Source: Mycobacterium paraterrae (GTDB lineage Bacteria > Actinomycetota > Actinomycetes > Mycobacteriales > Mycobacteriaceae). Taken from it: 64,000 nt of DNA. Positions 1-8,381 of this stretch are shown one piece after another. The DNA lies in the NCBI RefSeq assembly GCF_022430545.2, contig NZ_CP092488.2:5456001-5520000 (forward strand), in the 5' to 3' direction. Made by a program: the position numbers and the translations under genes. Every line of letters begins with the position of its first letter. The first letter of the stretch is position 1. The notes under the pieces are model-generated. The model was not told the origin of the DNA, did no database searches, and saw nothing but the letters and a program-made list of their open reading frames with translations.

Positions 1-377
1 ACCGGCGACAGCCGCGGCTGCACCCATCCGTAGCCGTCGCGAACCCAGCGCCGCAGCCACGGTGGGCGCACGTAACGGATGAGTTCGCGCAGAGCGGTCG
101 GCAACGGCGACGGCAGCGAATCCATGCCGCTGGTCGCGAAGATCACCGCGCCGGCCCGCGGCAGCGCTGCCCATGCCCGGGGGTCCTGAGTGGCCGCCCA
201 CCAGACGTCCCGACAGGTCCACCCGATCCGACCGATCAGCTCGAGATCCCAACCCAATTGCGTGGCAACCAGATTGGGCCAGATCCGCGGGTCGTCGGAC
301 GGTAGCCCGCCGTTGGGGCCGTAATACGCCAGCGAGTCTGCGAAGACCAGCAGTGTCGGGGTGTGCTCAGAGGACAT
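1..377 (-). CDS. octT: Diglucosylglycerate octanoyltransferase, N-terminal part
   Basis: Partial gene: about 125 N-terminal residues are present and the rest lies beyond the left edge. The protein begins MSSEHTPTLLVFADSL, an SGNH-hydrolase-like first block (FADSL in place of GDSL). OctT is known in mycobacteria to add octanoate to diglucosylglycerate in methylglucose lipopolysaccharide synthesis. The call rests on this start and on the neighbours: its ATG overlaps the 3' end of gpgP, as in the octT-gpgP pair of M. tuberculosis (Rv2418c-Rv2419c). Another SGNH-type esterase is possible, but the context makes octT likely. Confidence 0.8.
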   Translation of the reverse strand, partial: MSSEHTPTLLVFADSLAYYGPNGGLPSDDPRIWPNLVATQLGWDLELIGRIGWTCRDVWWAATQDPRAWAALPRAGAVIFATSGMDSLPSPLPTALRELIRYVRPPWLRRWVRDGYGWVQPRLSP

Positions 378-1047
378 CGCCGGCGACCTGTGCTGAAGCG
401 TTCCACACGTCGAGTCGCCATCGGATGGCGTCGAAATCGTCGCTAGCGGCGCCGAACTCGGTGTGCCCGGACAGCTGCGTCCAGCTCGCATTGCCCATGC
501 CGCCCAACACCGGCCAGTTGTCGACCGGTAGCCGAAGCAACGCCGCGGTCAACGCGGCGATCAGGCCGCCGTGGGCGACCAACACGATCGGGCGTGCCGA
601 CCCGTCGTCGGCACCCCAGTCCGGCTCGGCGGCGACCAGTTCGGCAACCAGCGGCACACTGCGGTCCGCCACGTCGACGCGGTTCTCCCCGCCGTGCGGC
701 GCCCAGGTGGCGTCCTCGCGCCACGCCAGCCGCGCGCCGGGGGCGATGGCGTCGATCTCGGTGTGGGTCAGGCCTTGCCAGTCACCGAGATGGGTTTCCC
801 GCAGCCGGTCGTCGGCCCGCACCCGCAAGCCGGTGCGCTCCTGCAACGCGACCGCGGTGTCGTACGCGCGACGCAGATCCGAGGACACGATCAACAACGG
901 CTGATGCTTGCCGAGCGCCTCGGCCGCGGCCACCGCCTGCGCGCGGCCGAGTTCGGTCAACTCGGTGTCGAGTTGACCCTGCATCCGGCTGCCGAAATTG
1001 AATGCGGTCTGGCCATGCCGCAGCATCACCAGCCGACGGATCGTCAT
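367..1047 (-). CDS. gpgP: Glucosyl-3-phosphoglycerate phosphatase
   Basis: 226-residue histidine-phosphatase-superfamily enzyme that removes phosphate from glucosyl-3-phosphoglycerate, giving glucosylglycerate, the primer of the methylglucose lipopolysaccharides. The catalytic RHGQT motif is at residues 10-14 (His11 is the phospho-acceptor), and a second His occurs in a VAHGG block near the C-terminus. An upstream in-frame start exists at 1083, but the ATG at 1047 makes a 4-bp ATGA overlap with the rsfS stop and puts the RHG motif at its usual distance from the N-terminus. The family is broad, so the assignment leans on neighbouring octT. Confidence 0.85.
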   Translation of the reverse strand: MTIRRLVMLRHGQTAFNFGSRMQGQLDTELTELGRAQAVAAAEALGKHQPLLIVSSDLRRAYDTAVALQERTGLRVRADDRLRETHLGDWQGLTHTEIDAIAPGARLAWREDATWAPHGGENRVDVADRSVPLVAELVAAEPDWGADDGSARPIVLVAHGGLIAALTAALLRLPVDNWPVLGGMGNASWTQLSGHTEFGAASDDFDAIRWRLDVWNASAQVAGDVL

Positions 1048-1403
1048 GACAGGTCCATTGCGACGACCGGACAGTCGCGCCACAGACGGTCGAGGGCATA
1101 GAAGTCGCGCTCGTCCTGGTGCTGGATGTGCACGACGATGTCGACGTAGTCCAGCAGCGTCCAGCGACCCTCGCGGGTTCCCTCCCGGCGGGCCGGCTTG
1201 TAACCGGCCTCGCGCATCTTTTCTTCGACCTCGTCGACGATCGCGTTGACTTGCCGTTCGTTGGACGCCGAGGCGATCACGAAGCAGTCGGTGATCACCA
1301 ACTGATCGGACACGTCGATCACGACGACGTCGTCGGCGAGCTTCGAGGCGGCCGCGCGCGCCGCGACTGCTGCCATGTCGATGGCCTCGGGCGCGGCGGT
1401 CAC
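1044..1403 (-). CDS. rsfS: Ribosomal silencing factor RsfS
   Basis: 119-residue RsfS/Iojap protein, which binds ribosomal protein L14 and blocks subunit joining when nutrients are short. The family core is visible: DVVVIDVSDQ, ITDCFVIASASN and the C-terminal WTLLDYVDIVVHI-type block. I chose the GTG at 1403, which overlaps the nadD stop (GTGA). A longer reading from 1511 would add 36 Arg/Pro-rich residues lying inside nadD. With gpgP and nadD it forms an overlapping translation unit, the usual nadD-rsfS arrangement. Confidence 0.93.
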   Translation of the reverse strand: MTAAPEAIDMAAVAARAAASKLADDVVVIDVSDQLVITDCFVIASASNERQVNAIVDEVEEKMREAGYKPARREGTREGRWTLLDYVDIVVHIQHQDERDFYALDRLWRDCPVVAMDLS

Positions 1404-2020
1404 GCGTCCTCCCCCGGTTTGCGGTAAAGATCGGTCTTGGAGATGTATTGCACGACGCCGTCGGGCATCAGGTACCACAGCGGGCGGCCTTCCGCGGCGC
1501 GCTGCCGGCAATCGGTGGAAGAGATTGCCAGAGCGGGAATCTCGACAAGCGAGAGGGCGTCCTCCGGCAGGCCGGCGAGCACGCCGGCGAGATGCTCGCT
1601 GCCGAGGTCGTAACCGGGCCGGCTGACGCCGACGAACCGCGCCGCGGCGAACAGCTCGTCGAGGTCTTGCCAGGACAGGATGGAAGCGAGCGCGTCGGCA
1701 CCGGTGATGAAGTACAGATCGGAGTCCGGGTTGAGCGCCTGCAGATCGCGCAACGTGTCCTTGGTGTAGGTGGGACCGGCACGGTCGATGTCGACGCGGC
1801 TGACCGCGAAGCGGGGGTTGGCGGCGGTGGCGATCACCGTCATCAGGTAGCGGTCCTCGCCGGGGCTGACCTGGCGGCCCTTCAGCCAGGGCTGGCCGGT
1901 CGGCACGAACACCACCTCGTCGAGGCCGAACAGGTCGGCGACCTCGCTGGCCGCGACCAGGTGGCCGTTGTGGATGGGATCGAACGTCCCACCCATGACT
2001 CCCAGCCGCCGCTTTTGCAC
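1400..2020 (-). CDS. nadD: Nicotinate-mononucleotide adenylyltransferase
   Basis: 206 residues. It makes nicotinic acid adenine dinucleotide from nicotinate mononucleotide and ATP, in NAD biosynthesis. The nucleotidyltransferase signature GGTFDPIHNGH is at residues 10-20 and the ISSTDCR motif sits near the C-terminus. Length agrees with mycobacterial NadD (about 211). It starts the nadD-rsfS-gpgP-octT run, each gene overlapping the next by a few bases. The 199 bp upstream hold no gene I can support. Confidence 0.95.
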   Translation of the reverse strand: MQKRRLGVMGGTFDPIHNGHLVAASEVADLFGLDEVVFVPTGQPWLKGRQVSPGEDRYLMTVIATAANPRFAVSRVDIDRAGPTYTKDTLRDLQALNPDSDLYFITGADALASILSWQDLDELFAAARFVGVSRPGYDLGSEHLAGVLAGLPEDALSLVEIPALAISSTDCRQRAAEGRPLWYLMPDGVVQYISKTDLYRKPGEDA

Positions 2021-2219
2021 GGTTTGCCAGCTTACTTGAGCGTGATACGACCGGCCCTCGATGTCACAGAGGCCACATCAGCACCTCGCAGGAGTCAGTG
2101 TCCGAGCTGCCCGGCTCTCAGCGACAATCCTTGTCCGCCGCCGGCGTTGTCGCGCGGAGGTGGGCACGTCGACTGCACCCTCGGCGAAGGACGTACGGGG
2201 CCGCCTATGCGGGCCGAGG

Positions 2220-3230
2220 TCAGAAGTAGGCGGGGTTGAAGAGGTCCTGGATGGTCGCCAGCAGGGCGGTGATTCCTCCGCTGTCGGCAAGCCCGTGCGA
2301 AAACGCGCCCACCAACGCCGCCCAGTCGTCGATGATTGCGCCCGGGTCCGAACCGTCCGGAATGGTGATCGTCGTGGTCAGGCCATCGGTGGTGGCGACG
2401 CCAGTGGCGATCTCCTCCGGCGTCAGCCCCAGGTACTCCACGTGGGTGGTGAAGAAGTGGTAGAGACCGTTGCCCAGGGCTTCCAGAGGACTGCCCCCGT
2501 TATTGATGGTGGCGTCCCAAACCTCCTGCCAGTCCGCGACCCCGTCGGTGTTGATGTCGTAGATGGTCGTCGGATACAGGTCGTTGGGCGTGTAGTCGGC
2601 CAGCAAGCCGCCGGGGGCGAATTGGTCCTCGTTGATCGCTTGGAGCAGGAAGTCGGTGATGTTCGTGCCGGTAGTGCCTCCGCCGAACAGCTGAACCAGG
2701 TCGGCGTAGATGTTGGTGGCGATCCCGTTCGCGTCGCTCGGGTCGCCGATGAACACGAAACGCAGGTCATCGGAGGGAATCGTGGCCGAAAGTACCTTCT
2801 CGGCCGCCGAAGCCAGGATCGCGCTCTGCGAGTAGGCGAAGATCGTCAGCGGGTGGTCGGCACTGATGGCTCCGGTGGCGTATTCGGCTTCCACCGCGGC
2901 AATCAGGTCCGCCTCGCCCTGCAGACTGCTCGGGCCGAACTCGAACACTTCCGGCGTCGTCAAGACCTGCAGCGAGCCGTCGCACGGCACCGAGAACACC
3001 ATGTCACAGATCGACGCGCTATCAGCGAACCCCAACGGCTTCAGGTACAGCGACTCGACGGCGTCCACATACGCCGTCGACGGTGTGGGCTGGCCGGTGC
3101 CGCCGAGCACCAGCGCGGTCGTGCTGCCGTACAACGGATCGTCCGCGTCGGCGAAGGCAGGTACGGACAAGGCAATCGCTGCGCCGACCGCTCCGATGAT
3201 CGGGGCCGTGGCATATCGACGCTTCAGCAT
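2220..3230 (-). CDS. Secreted PE-PPE-domain hydrolase
   Basis: 336 residues. An N-terminal export signal (KRRYATAPIIG, then a hydrophobic stretch ending near AFADADD) is followed by a PE-PPE alpha/beta-hydrolase domain. The domain opens with VLGGTGQPTPS and carries the nucleophile-elbow-like FAYSQSA, whose middle Ser is the likely nucleophile. There is no PE or PPE leader, so export should be by signal peptide rather than the usual type VII route. The ATG at 3230 has a GAGG ribosome-binding site about 7 nt upstream, whereas the next upstream start is a TTG. Substrate unknown; relatives act as esterases or lipases or in trehalose-lipid acylation. Confidence 0.82.
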   Translation of the reverse strand: MLKRRYATAPIIGAVGAAIALSVPAFADADDPLYGSTTALVLGGTGQPTPSTAYVDAVESLYLKPLGFADSASICDMVFSVPCDGSLQVLTTPEVFEFGPSSLQGEADLIAAVEAEYATGAISADHPLTIFAYSQSAILASAAEKVLSATIPSDDLRFVFIGDPSDANGIATNIYADLVQLFGGGTTGTNITDFLLQAINEDQFAPGGLLADYTPNDLYPTTIYDINTDGVADWQEVWDATINNGGSPLEALGNGLYHFFTTHVEYLGLTPEEIATGVATTDGLTTTITIPDGSDPGAIIDDWAALVGAFSHGLADSGGITALLATIQDLFNPAYF

Positions 3231-3372
3231 TAAGAACCTCAATCCATATGTGCCGGTTGCAAATAACGCACCTGAGCTCTGCCTGATATCGAGCTAAGAA
3301 TAGCGCCAAGGTGTGCTGTGCAACTGAGGAAGTTCTGCGACGAGGGTTACGCCCTGGGTCGCCGGGACGAAA

Positions 3373-4815
3373 TTAAACCGGCAGCAGTTGATCGATCACC
3401 GACGCGAGCTGCTTGGCGGAGCGGCATTCGTGCATCGTGATCACTTCTTGATAGCGCGGCACGGCGGAATCACCGCTGCCCCACAAATGCTTGGGCTCGG
3501 GGTTCAGCCAGTGGGCATGCCGGCTCGCGGTCACCATGTGCGACAGGACGTCGATGGCCGGGTCGCGGTAGTTGGTCCGGCCGTCGCCCAGCACCAGTAG
3601 CGAACTGCGCGGCGACAGGACGTCCGGATGGGCCTGGATGAACGAGACGAAAGCGTTGCCGTAATCGCTGTGGCCGTCACGGGTGTAGACACCCGCCTCG
3701 CGGGTGATCCGCTGAATCGCCACGGCAAGGTCAGCGTCGGGACCGAACATGTGGGTGACCTCGTCGCTGGTGTCGATGAACGCGAAGACCCGCACCCGGG
3801 AAAATTGCTGACGCAGCGCATGCACCAGCAGCAGCGTGAAGTGACTGAATCCGGCGACCGAACCGGACACGTCGCAGAGCACCACCAGTTCCGGGCGGGC
3901 CGGACGCGGCTTGCGCAGCACCAGATCGATCGGCACCCCGCCGGTCGACATCGACTTGCGCAGCGTCTTGCGCAGGTCGATCGCGCCGGCGCGGGCCCGG
4001 CGACGCCGGGCGGCCAACCGGGTTGCCAGCGTGCGGGCCAGCGGTTGCACGACGCGACGCATCGACCGCAGCTGATCACCGGAGGCACGCAAAAACTCGA
4101 CGTTCTCGGACAGTTGCGGAATGCCGTACATCTGGACGTGGTCGCGGCCCAGCTGTTCGGCGGTCCGCCGTTTGGTCTCGGCGTCGACCATCTTGCGCAG
4201 CTGCGTGATGCGCTGAGCGGCAAGCGCTTTGGCGATCTCCTGCTGGGTGGGCGTCGGCTCGTCGCCGTAGGGTGCGAGCAGGCCGGCCAGCAGCTTGCCC
4301 TCCAACTCGTCCAGCGCCATCGATTTGAGCGCCTGATACGACGAGTACGACGGGCCTCGGCTGGAGTTGTATTTGCCGTAGGCGTCCACGATTTGAGCGA
4401 TCATCGCGACCAGCCGGTCGTCCATGTCGGCGAGGTCGGGGTTGTCGGTGAGCAGATCGAGCAGCATCTGCCGCATCGCCTCGACATCGTCGGGCGGCAA
4501 CTGCACGTCCGGATCGATGGCCTCCTCGTCCGCTACGGCGGCGCGGGTGCCCAGCGCGGCGGGCCACCACAGGTCGAACATCGCGTCATAGGTCTCGCGG
4601 TGTTCGGGCCGCCGCAGCACCGCACACGCCAAGCCCTCGCGCAGGATCTCCCGATCGCTTAAGCCCAGCACACCCATCACCTGGCCGGCGTCTACGGTCT
4701 CCGACGGCCCAACCGAAATGCCTTGGCCACGTAGCGCTTCGACGAACCCGACCAAGTGGCCCGGGATGCCGTGGGGTGCCAGCGGCTGGCTGGGCCGAAC
4801 GCGGCGCACGGCCAT
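3373..4815 (-). CDS. VWA-domain (CoxE-like) protein, MoxR partner
   Basis: 480 residues. A helical N-terminal region of about 300 residues precedes a von Willebrand A domain whose metal-ion-dependent adhesion motif is DVSGS at 315-319. The order MoxR ATPase then VWA protein, sharing one base at TGATG, is the classic MoxR-VWA pairing, thought to act as a chaperone that matures metalloenzymes or other complexes. It matches Rv2425c in position and layout. No membrane segment is seen, so it is probably cytoplasmic. The client is unknown. Confidence 0.88.
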   Translation of the reverse strand: MAVRRVRPSQPLAPHGIPGHLVGFVEALRGQGISVGPSETVDAGQVMGVLGLSDREILREGLACAVLRRPEHRETYDAMFDLWWPAALGTRAAVADEEAIDPDVQLPPDDVEAMRQMLLDLLTDNPDLADMDDRLVAMIAQIVDAYGKYNSSRGPSYSSYQALKSMALDELEGKLLAGLLAPYGDEPTPTQQEIAKALAAQRITQLRKMVDAETKRRTAEQLGRDHVQMYGIPQLSENVEFLRASGDQLRSMRRVVQPLARTLATRLAARRRRARAGAIDLRKTLRKSMSTGGVPIDLVLRKPRPARPELVVLCDVSGSVAGFSHFTLLLVHALRQQFSRVRVFAFIDTSDEVTHMFGPDADLAVAIQRITREAGVYTRDGHSDYGNAFVSFIQAHPDVLSPRSSLLVLGDGRTNYRDPAIDVLSHMVTASRHAHWLNPEPKHLWGSGDSAVPRYQEVITMHECRSAKQLASVIDQLLPV

Positions 4816-5690
4816 CAGTTCAGCCGTAACTCAGAGGTGGCGCGGGTCTGATCGGACTGGTGCTTGAGCACGACACCCATCGTGGCGGCGATGGTGGCGT
4901 CGTCGATGGTGTCCAGGCCCAGGGCCAGCACCGTGCGCCCCCAATCGATGGTCTCGGCCACCGACGGCAGCTTCTTGAGCTGCATGCCGCGTAGCACGCC
5001 GATGATGCGGACCAGCTCCTCGGCGATGTGGCCCGGCAGCTCTGGCACGCGGGACAAAAGGATCCGGCGCTCGAGCTCGGGTGTCGGAAAGTCGATGTGC
5101 AGGAACAGGCAGCGACGCTTGAGCGCCTCGGACAGTTCCCGGGTGGCGTTGGAGGTCAGCACCGTGAACGGCCTGCGCTCGGCGGCAATGGTGCCCAACT
5201 CGGGGACCGTCACCGCGAAATCAGAGAGCACCTCCAGCAGCAGGCCTTCGATTTCGATGTCGGCCTTGTCGGTTTCGTCGACCAGCAGCACGGTGGGTTC
5301 GGTCTGTCGAATCGCGGTCAGCAGTGGTCGCGAGAGCAGGAACTCCTCGGTGAAGACGTCGGTCTTGGTCTGGTCCCAGTCGCCGGAGCCGGCTTGAATG
5401 CGGAGGATCTGCTTGGCGTGGTTCCACTCGTAGAGCGCGCGGGCCTCGTCGACACCTTCGTAGCACTGCAGGCGGACCAGACCGGACCCGGTGGCCTGGG
5501 CGACGGCGCGGGCGAGTTCGGTCTTGCCAACTCCGGCCGGGCCCTCCACCAGCAGCGGCTTGCCCAACCGGTCGGCGAGGAAAACGGCTGTCGCAGTGGC
5601 GGTGTCGGGCAGATAGCCGGTCTCGGCGAGCCGCCGTCCGACATCCTCGATGTCGGCGAACAGCGGTGCGGGCCGCGCGGGCACACTCAC
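4815..5690 (-). CDS. MoxR-family AAA+ ATPase
   Basis: 291 residues, GTG start. Walker A is GPAGVGKT (50-57) and Walker B is VLLVDETDKAD; sensor-type LTSNATREL and arginine-finger-type LKRRCLF blocks follow. MoxR ATPases work with VWA proteins to assemble or remodel protein complexes, and the VWA gene follows directly with one shared base. Equivalent of Rv2426c, downstream of proA by 21 bp on the same strand. Confidence 0.9.
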   Translation of the reverse strand: MSVPARPAPLFADIEDVGRRLAETGYLPDTATATAVFLADRLGKPLLVEGPAGVGKTELARAVAQATGSGLVRLQCYEGVDEARALYEWNHAKQILRIQAGSGDWDQTKTDVFTEEFLLSRPLLTAIRQTEPTVLLVDETDKADIEIEGLLLEVLSDFAVTVPELGTIAAERRPFTVLTSNATRELSEALKRRCLFLHIDFPTPELERRILLSRVPELPGHIAEELVRIIGVLRGMQLKKLPSVAETIDWGRTVLALGLDTIDDATIAATMGVVLKHQSDQTRATSELRLN

Positions 5691-5711
5691 GTCGTTGTCT
5701 CCTCAGCTCTG

Positions 5712-6959
5712 TCAGACCGAGCGGGTCTGGCCGTCTCCCCAGCCGATCCACTTGGTCGAGGTCAGTTCGGCGAGCCCCATCGGGCCGCGGGCGTGCAGCT
5801 TCTGGGTGGAGATCCCGATCTCCGCACCGAATCCGAACTGCTCGCCGTCGGTGAAGCTCGTCGAGGCGTTCACCATCACCGCGGCCGCGTCAACGCCCTC
5901 GGTAAACCGTTGTGCCGCTGCCATATTCGACGTCACGATGGCCTCGGTGTGGCCTGTGCCGTATTCGTTGATGTGGGCGATGGCCGCGTCGACACCGTCG
6001 ACGACCGCGACGGCGATCTCCATTTCCAGGTACTCGCGGCGGAGGTGGTCGTCGTCGGGGTCCAGGTGCACGGTCACCCCGGCGTCCTGCAGCGCGTTGA
6101 CCAGTCGCGGCATCGCCTGGTCGGCAATCGCCAAGTCGACCAGCAGTGTCTCGGCCGCGTTGCACACGCTGGGTCGACGAGTCTTGGAGTTCAACAGGAT
6201 TCGCTCGGCCATGTCGAGGTCGGTGGCGTCGTGAACGTAGACGTGGCAGTTGCCGACACCGGTCTCGATGGTCGGCACCTGCGAGTCGCGGACCACGGCG
6301 TCGATCAGGCCGGCTCCCCCGCGCGGGATCACCACGTCGACCAAGCCGCGCGCCTGGATCAGGTGCGTGACCGACGAGCGGTCCGACGACGGAATCAGCT
6401 GCACGGCATCGACGGGCAAGTCCTCACTGTGCAGCGCATCGCGCAACACCGCGACCAGCGCCTGGTTGGAATGCACCGCCGAGGCGCTGCCGCGCAGCAG
6501 GGCGGCGTTGCCAGATTTCAGCGTCAGGCCGAACGCGTCGACGGTGACGTTGGGTCGGCCCTCGTAGACGATGCCGACCACGCCGAGTGGGACCCGCTGC
6601 TGGCGCAGCGCCAACCCGTTGGGCAGCGTGTAGCCGCGCAACACCTCGCCGACCGGATCGGGTAGACCCGCGACCTGCCGCAGGCCGGCCGCGATACCTT
6701 GCACACGTTTGACGTCGAGTGCGAGCCGGTCGAGCATGGCCACCGGGGTGTCGGCGTCGCGGGCGCACCGCAGGTCCTCGGCATTGGCCGCCAGAATCCG
6801 GTCGGTGTGGGTCACCAGCGCATCGGCGGCGACGTGCAGCGCATGATCCTTGGCGACCGTCGGCAGGGCGGCCAGCACACGGGCCGCCACCCGAGCTCGG
6901 CGCGCCGCGTCATGCACCTGCTGGCGCACGTCGGTCGCCGAGAAGGCATCGACACTCAT
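5712..6959 (-). CDS. proA: Gamma-glutamyl phosphate reductase
   Basis: 415 residues. It reduces gamma-glutamyl phosphate to glutamate semialdehyde with NADPH, the second step of proline synthesis. An aldehyde-dehydrogenase fold is evident; the catalytic Cys is C266 in RRPSVCNAAE, and YEGRPNVTVDAF is the typical ProA cofactor-side block. ATG start; length usual for ProA. The partner kinase proB lies far away at 30926-32032. Only about 20 bp separate it from the channel gene upstream; in H37Rv the ahpC/ahpD and PE25/PPE41 genes lie in this interval. Confidence 0.96.
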   Translation of the reverse strand: MSVDAFSATDVRQQVHDAARRARVAARVLAALPTVAKDHALHVAADALVTHTDRILAANAEDLRCARDADTPVAMLDRLALDVKRVQGIAAGLRQVAGLPDPVGEVLRGYTLPNGLALRQQRVPLGVVGIVYEGRPNVTVDAFGLTLKSGNAALLRGSASAVHSNQALVAVLRDALHSEDLPVDAVQLIPSSDRSSVTHLIQARGLVDVVIPRGGAGLIDAVVRDSQVPTIETGVGNCHVYVHDATDLDMAERILLNSKTRRPSVCNAAETLLVDLAIADQAMPRLVNALQDAGVTVHLDPDDDHLRREYLEMEIAVAVVDGVDAAIAHINEYGTGHTEAIVTSNMAAAQRFTEGVDAAAVMVNASTSFTDGEQFGFGAEIGISTQKLHARGPMGLAELTSTKWIGWGDGQTRSV

Positions 6960-6980
6960 TGAGACAGGGTAGCGGGCAAT

Positions 6981-8381
6981 CTACGGGCGGGCAGCGACGG
7001 CCCCAACCGACGACTCGCTGCGACGGTCCTCGAGGATCCGGCCCAATTCCTGCAGCAGCAGCGGAGTCCGCAGCACGAGGTCTTCGATGTGCTCACGATC
7101 GATCTCGAGGGCGGTGACCTCGTCGAGCGCGTAGGCGCCCGCGAGGCTGGGTTGTCGGGTCAACGAGCTCAGACCCAGGAACGAACCCTCCTCGAGCAGG
7201 CTCAGCGGAGTCACCGAGCCGTCGTCGTTGGTCATGGTCCGCCGGATGCTCCCCTTGATCACGAACGTCATGGCCATCGGTACTTCGCCGGCGTACTGCA
7301 CGATCTCGTCGGCGCCGTAACGGATCATCCGCGCATGCGGAATCAGCGACTGTTGGTCGGTCAGGCTCAAGCGCAGCGCGGGCGCCACCACGTCGCGCAT
7401 GGCCACCTGGACCCGCGCCGGCGTGGAGTAGTCGTCGCTGACATCGTCGAGGTGCAGCTCTGCGCGACGTGCCGCGTACCAGATCCAGCGCAGGAACGTC
7501 GCTTTCGCCGCACCGTCGTCGGCCGGCGACCTCAACGCGACGCTGACCGTGTATCCGCCGGACCCGGTGACCGAACATGTCGGCGCCACATCGGCTTTGC
7601 GTTGTGGCAGCGCACTGGCCGTCCGCACCAGCAGCGTCCGCACGCGATCAGGTGGGTCGGCCGCCGCGAACGTGGTGGTGATCGACAGCGTGTGCCGCCC
7701 GGGTGGCCGGCTCAGGTTGGTGAACGACGTTGCGGCCAGCACCGAGTTCGGCGTGATCTGCAGGCCGTGGCCGGTCTGGATGTGCACCGCGCGCCAGTTC
7801 GCTTCGACGATTCGGCCGCGGGCGGTGGGGGTGTCCAGCCAGTCCCCGATCCGGAATGGCTGCTCGAACAACATGAACAGCCCGGAGACGATCTGGCCGA
7901 CCGAGTTTTGCAGCATCAGGCCGATGACCACCGACGTCACACCCAGGGCGGTGAAAAGTCCCCCGACGCGGACGCCCCACACGTAGGAGAAGATCAGCGC
8001 GAGGCCGACGGCGATCAGCAAAAACCTGGTGACATCCCGGAATATCGTCGGAACCCGCTTGCGCCATGAGCTTTCCGGTGCCGCTTCGAACACCGTGGCG
8101 TTCAGCCCCGACAGCACCAGCACCAGCAACACGAAGCCGAACACCGTTGCCAGCACCCGTACCGAGTCGACGTGCGCCGGTACCCGCGCCACGTTGACCA
8201 GCAGCACCAGCAGCGCGGCCAGTGGCACCACGTAGCTGCGTAGCAGGTTGACCGGCTGGGCCAGCGAGCTCTGGCGGCGCGTGAGGAACTGTTGCCATTC
8301 GGTGAGACCGATCAGCAGCAGCGGTAGGCCGATGGCCAGCCCGATGGCCCAGTACAACCACACCGGGTCGACGCCCGTCAT
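6981..8381 (-). CDS. Mechanosensitive (MscS-type) channel with C-terminal cyclic-nucleotide-binding-like domain
   Basis: 466 residues. Several hydrophobic helices fill the first 150 or so residues, followed by an MscS beta domain (NSVGQIVSGLFMLFEQPF then FRIGDWLDTP) and a CAP_ED-like domain from about 335 to 450. In the region expected to be the phosphate-binding cassette (about 398-418) I read LGL where the ligand-binding Glu is expected and SLAGA where the Arg is expected, so cAMP or cGMP may not be the ligand. The ATG overlaps the cyclase stop by 4 bp, so the two are probably made together. Equivalent of Rv2434c. Confidence 0.87.
   Translation of the reverse strand: MTGVDPVWLYWAIGLAIGLPLLLIGLTEWQQFLTRRQSSLAQPVNLLRSYVVPLAALLVLLVNVARVPAHVDSVRVLATVFGFVLLVLVLSGLNATVFEAAPESSWRKRVPTIFRDVTRFLLIAVGLALIFSYVWGVRVGGLFTALGVTSVVIGLMLQNSVGQIVSGLFMLFEQPFRIGDWLDTPTARGRIVEANWRAVHIQTGHGLQITPNSVLAATSFTNLSRPPGRHTLSITTTFAAADPPDRVRTLLVRTASALPQRKADVAPTCSVTGSGGYTVSVALRSPADDGAAKATFLRWIWYAARRAELHLDDVSDDYSTPARVQVAMRDVVAPALRLSLTDQQSLIPHARMIRYGADEIVQYAGEVPMAMTFVIKGSIRRTMTNDDGSVTPLSLLEEGSFLGLSSLTRQPSLAGAYALDEVTALEIDREHIEDLVLRTPLLLQELGRILEDRRSESSVGAVAARP

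Noticed and set aside
5028..6665. Long plus-strand frame opposite moxR and proA
   Set aside because: Same type of mirror frame; no recognisable domain and it spans two real genes.
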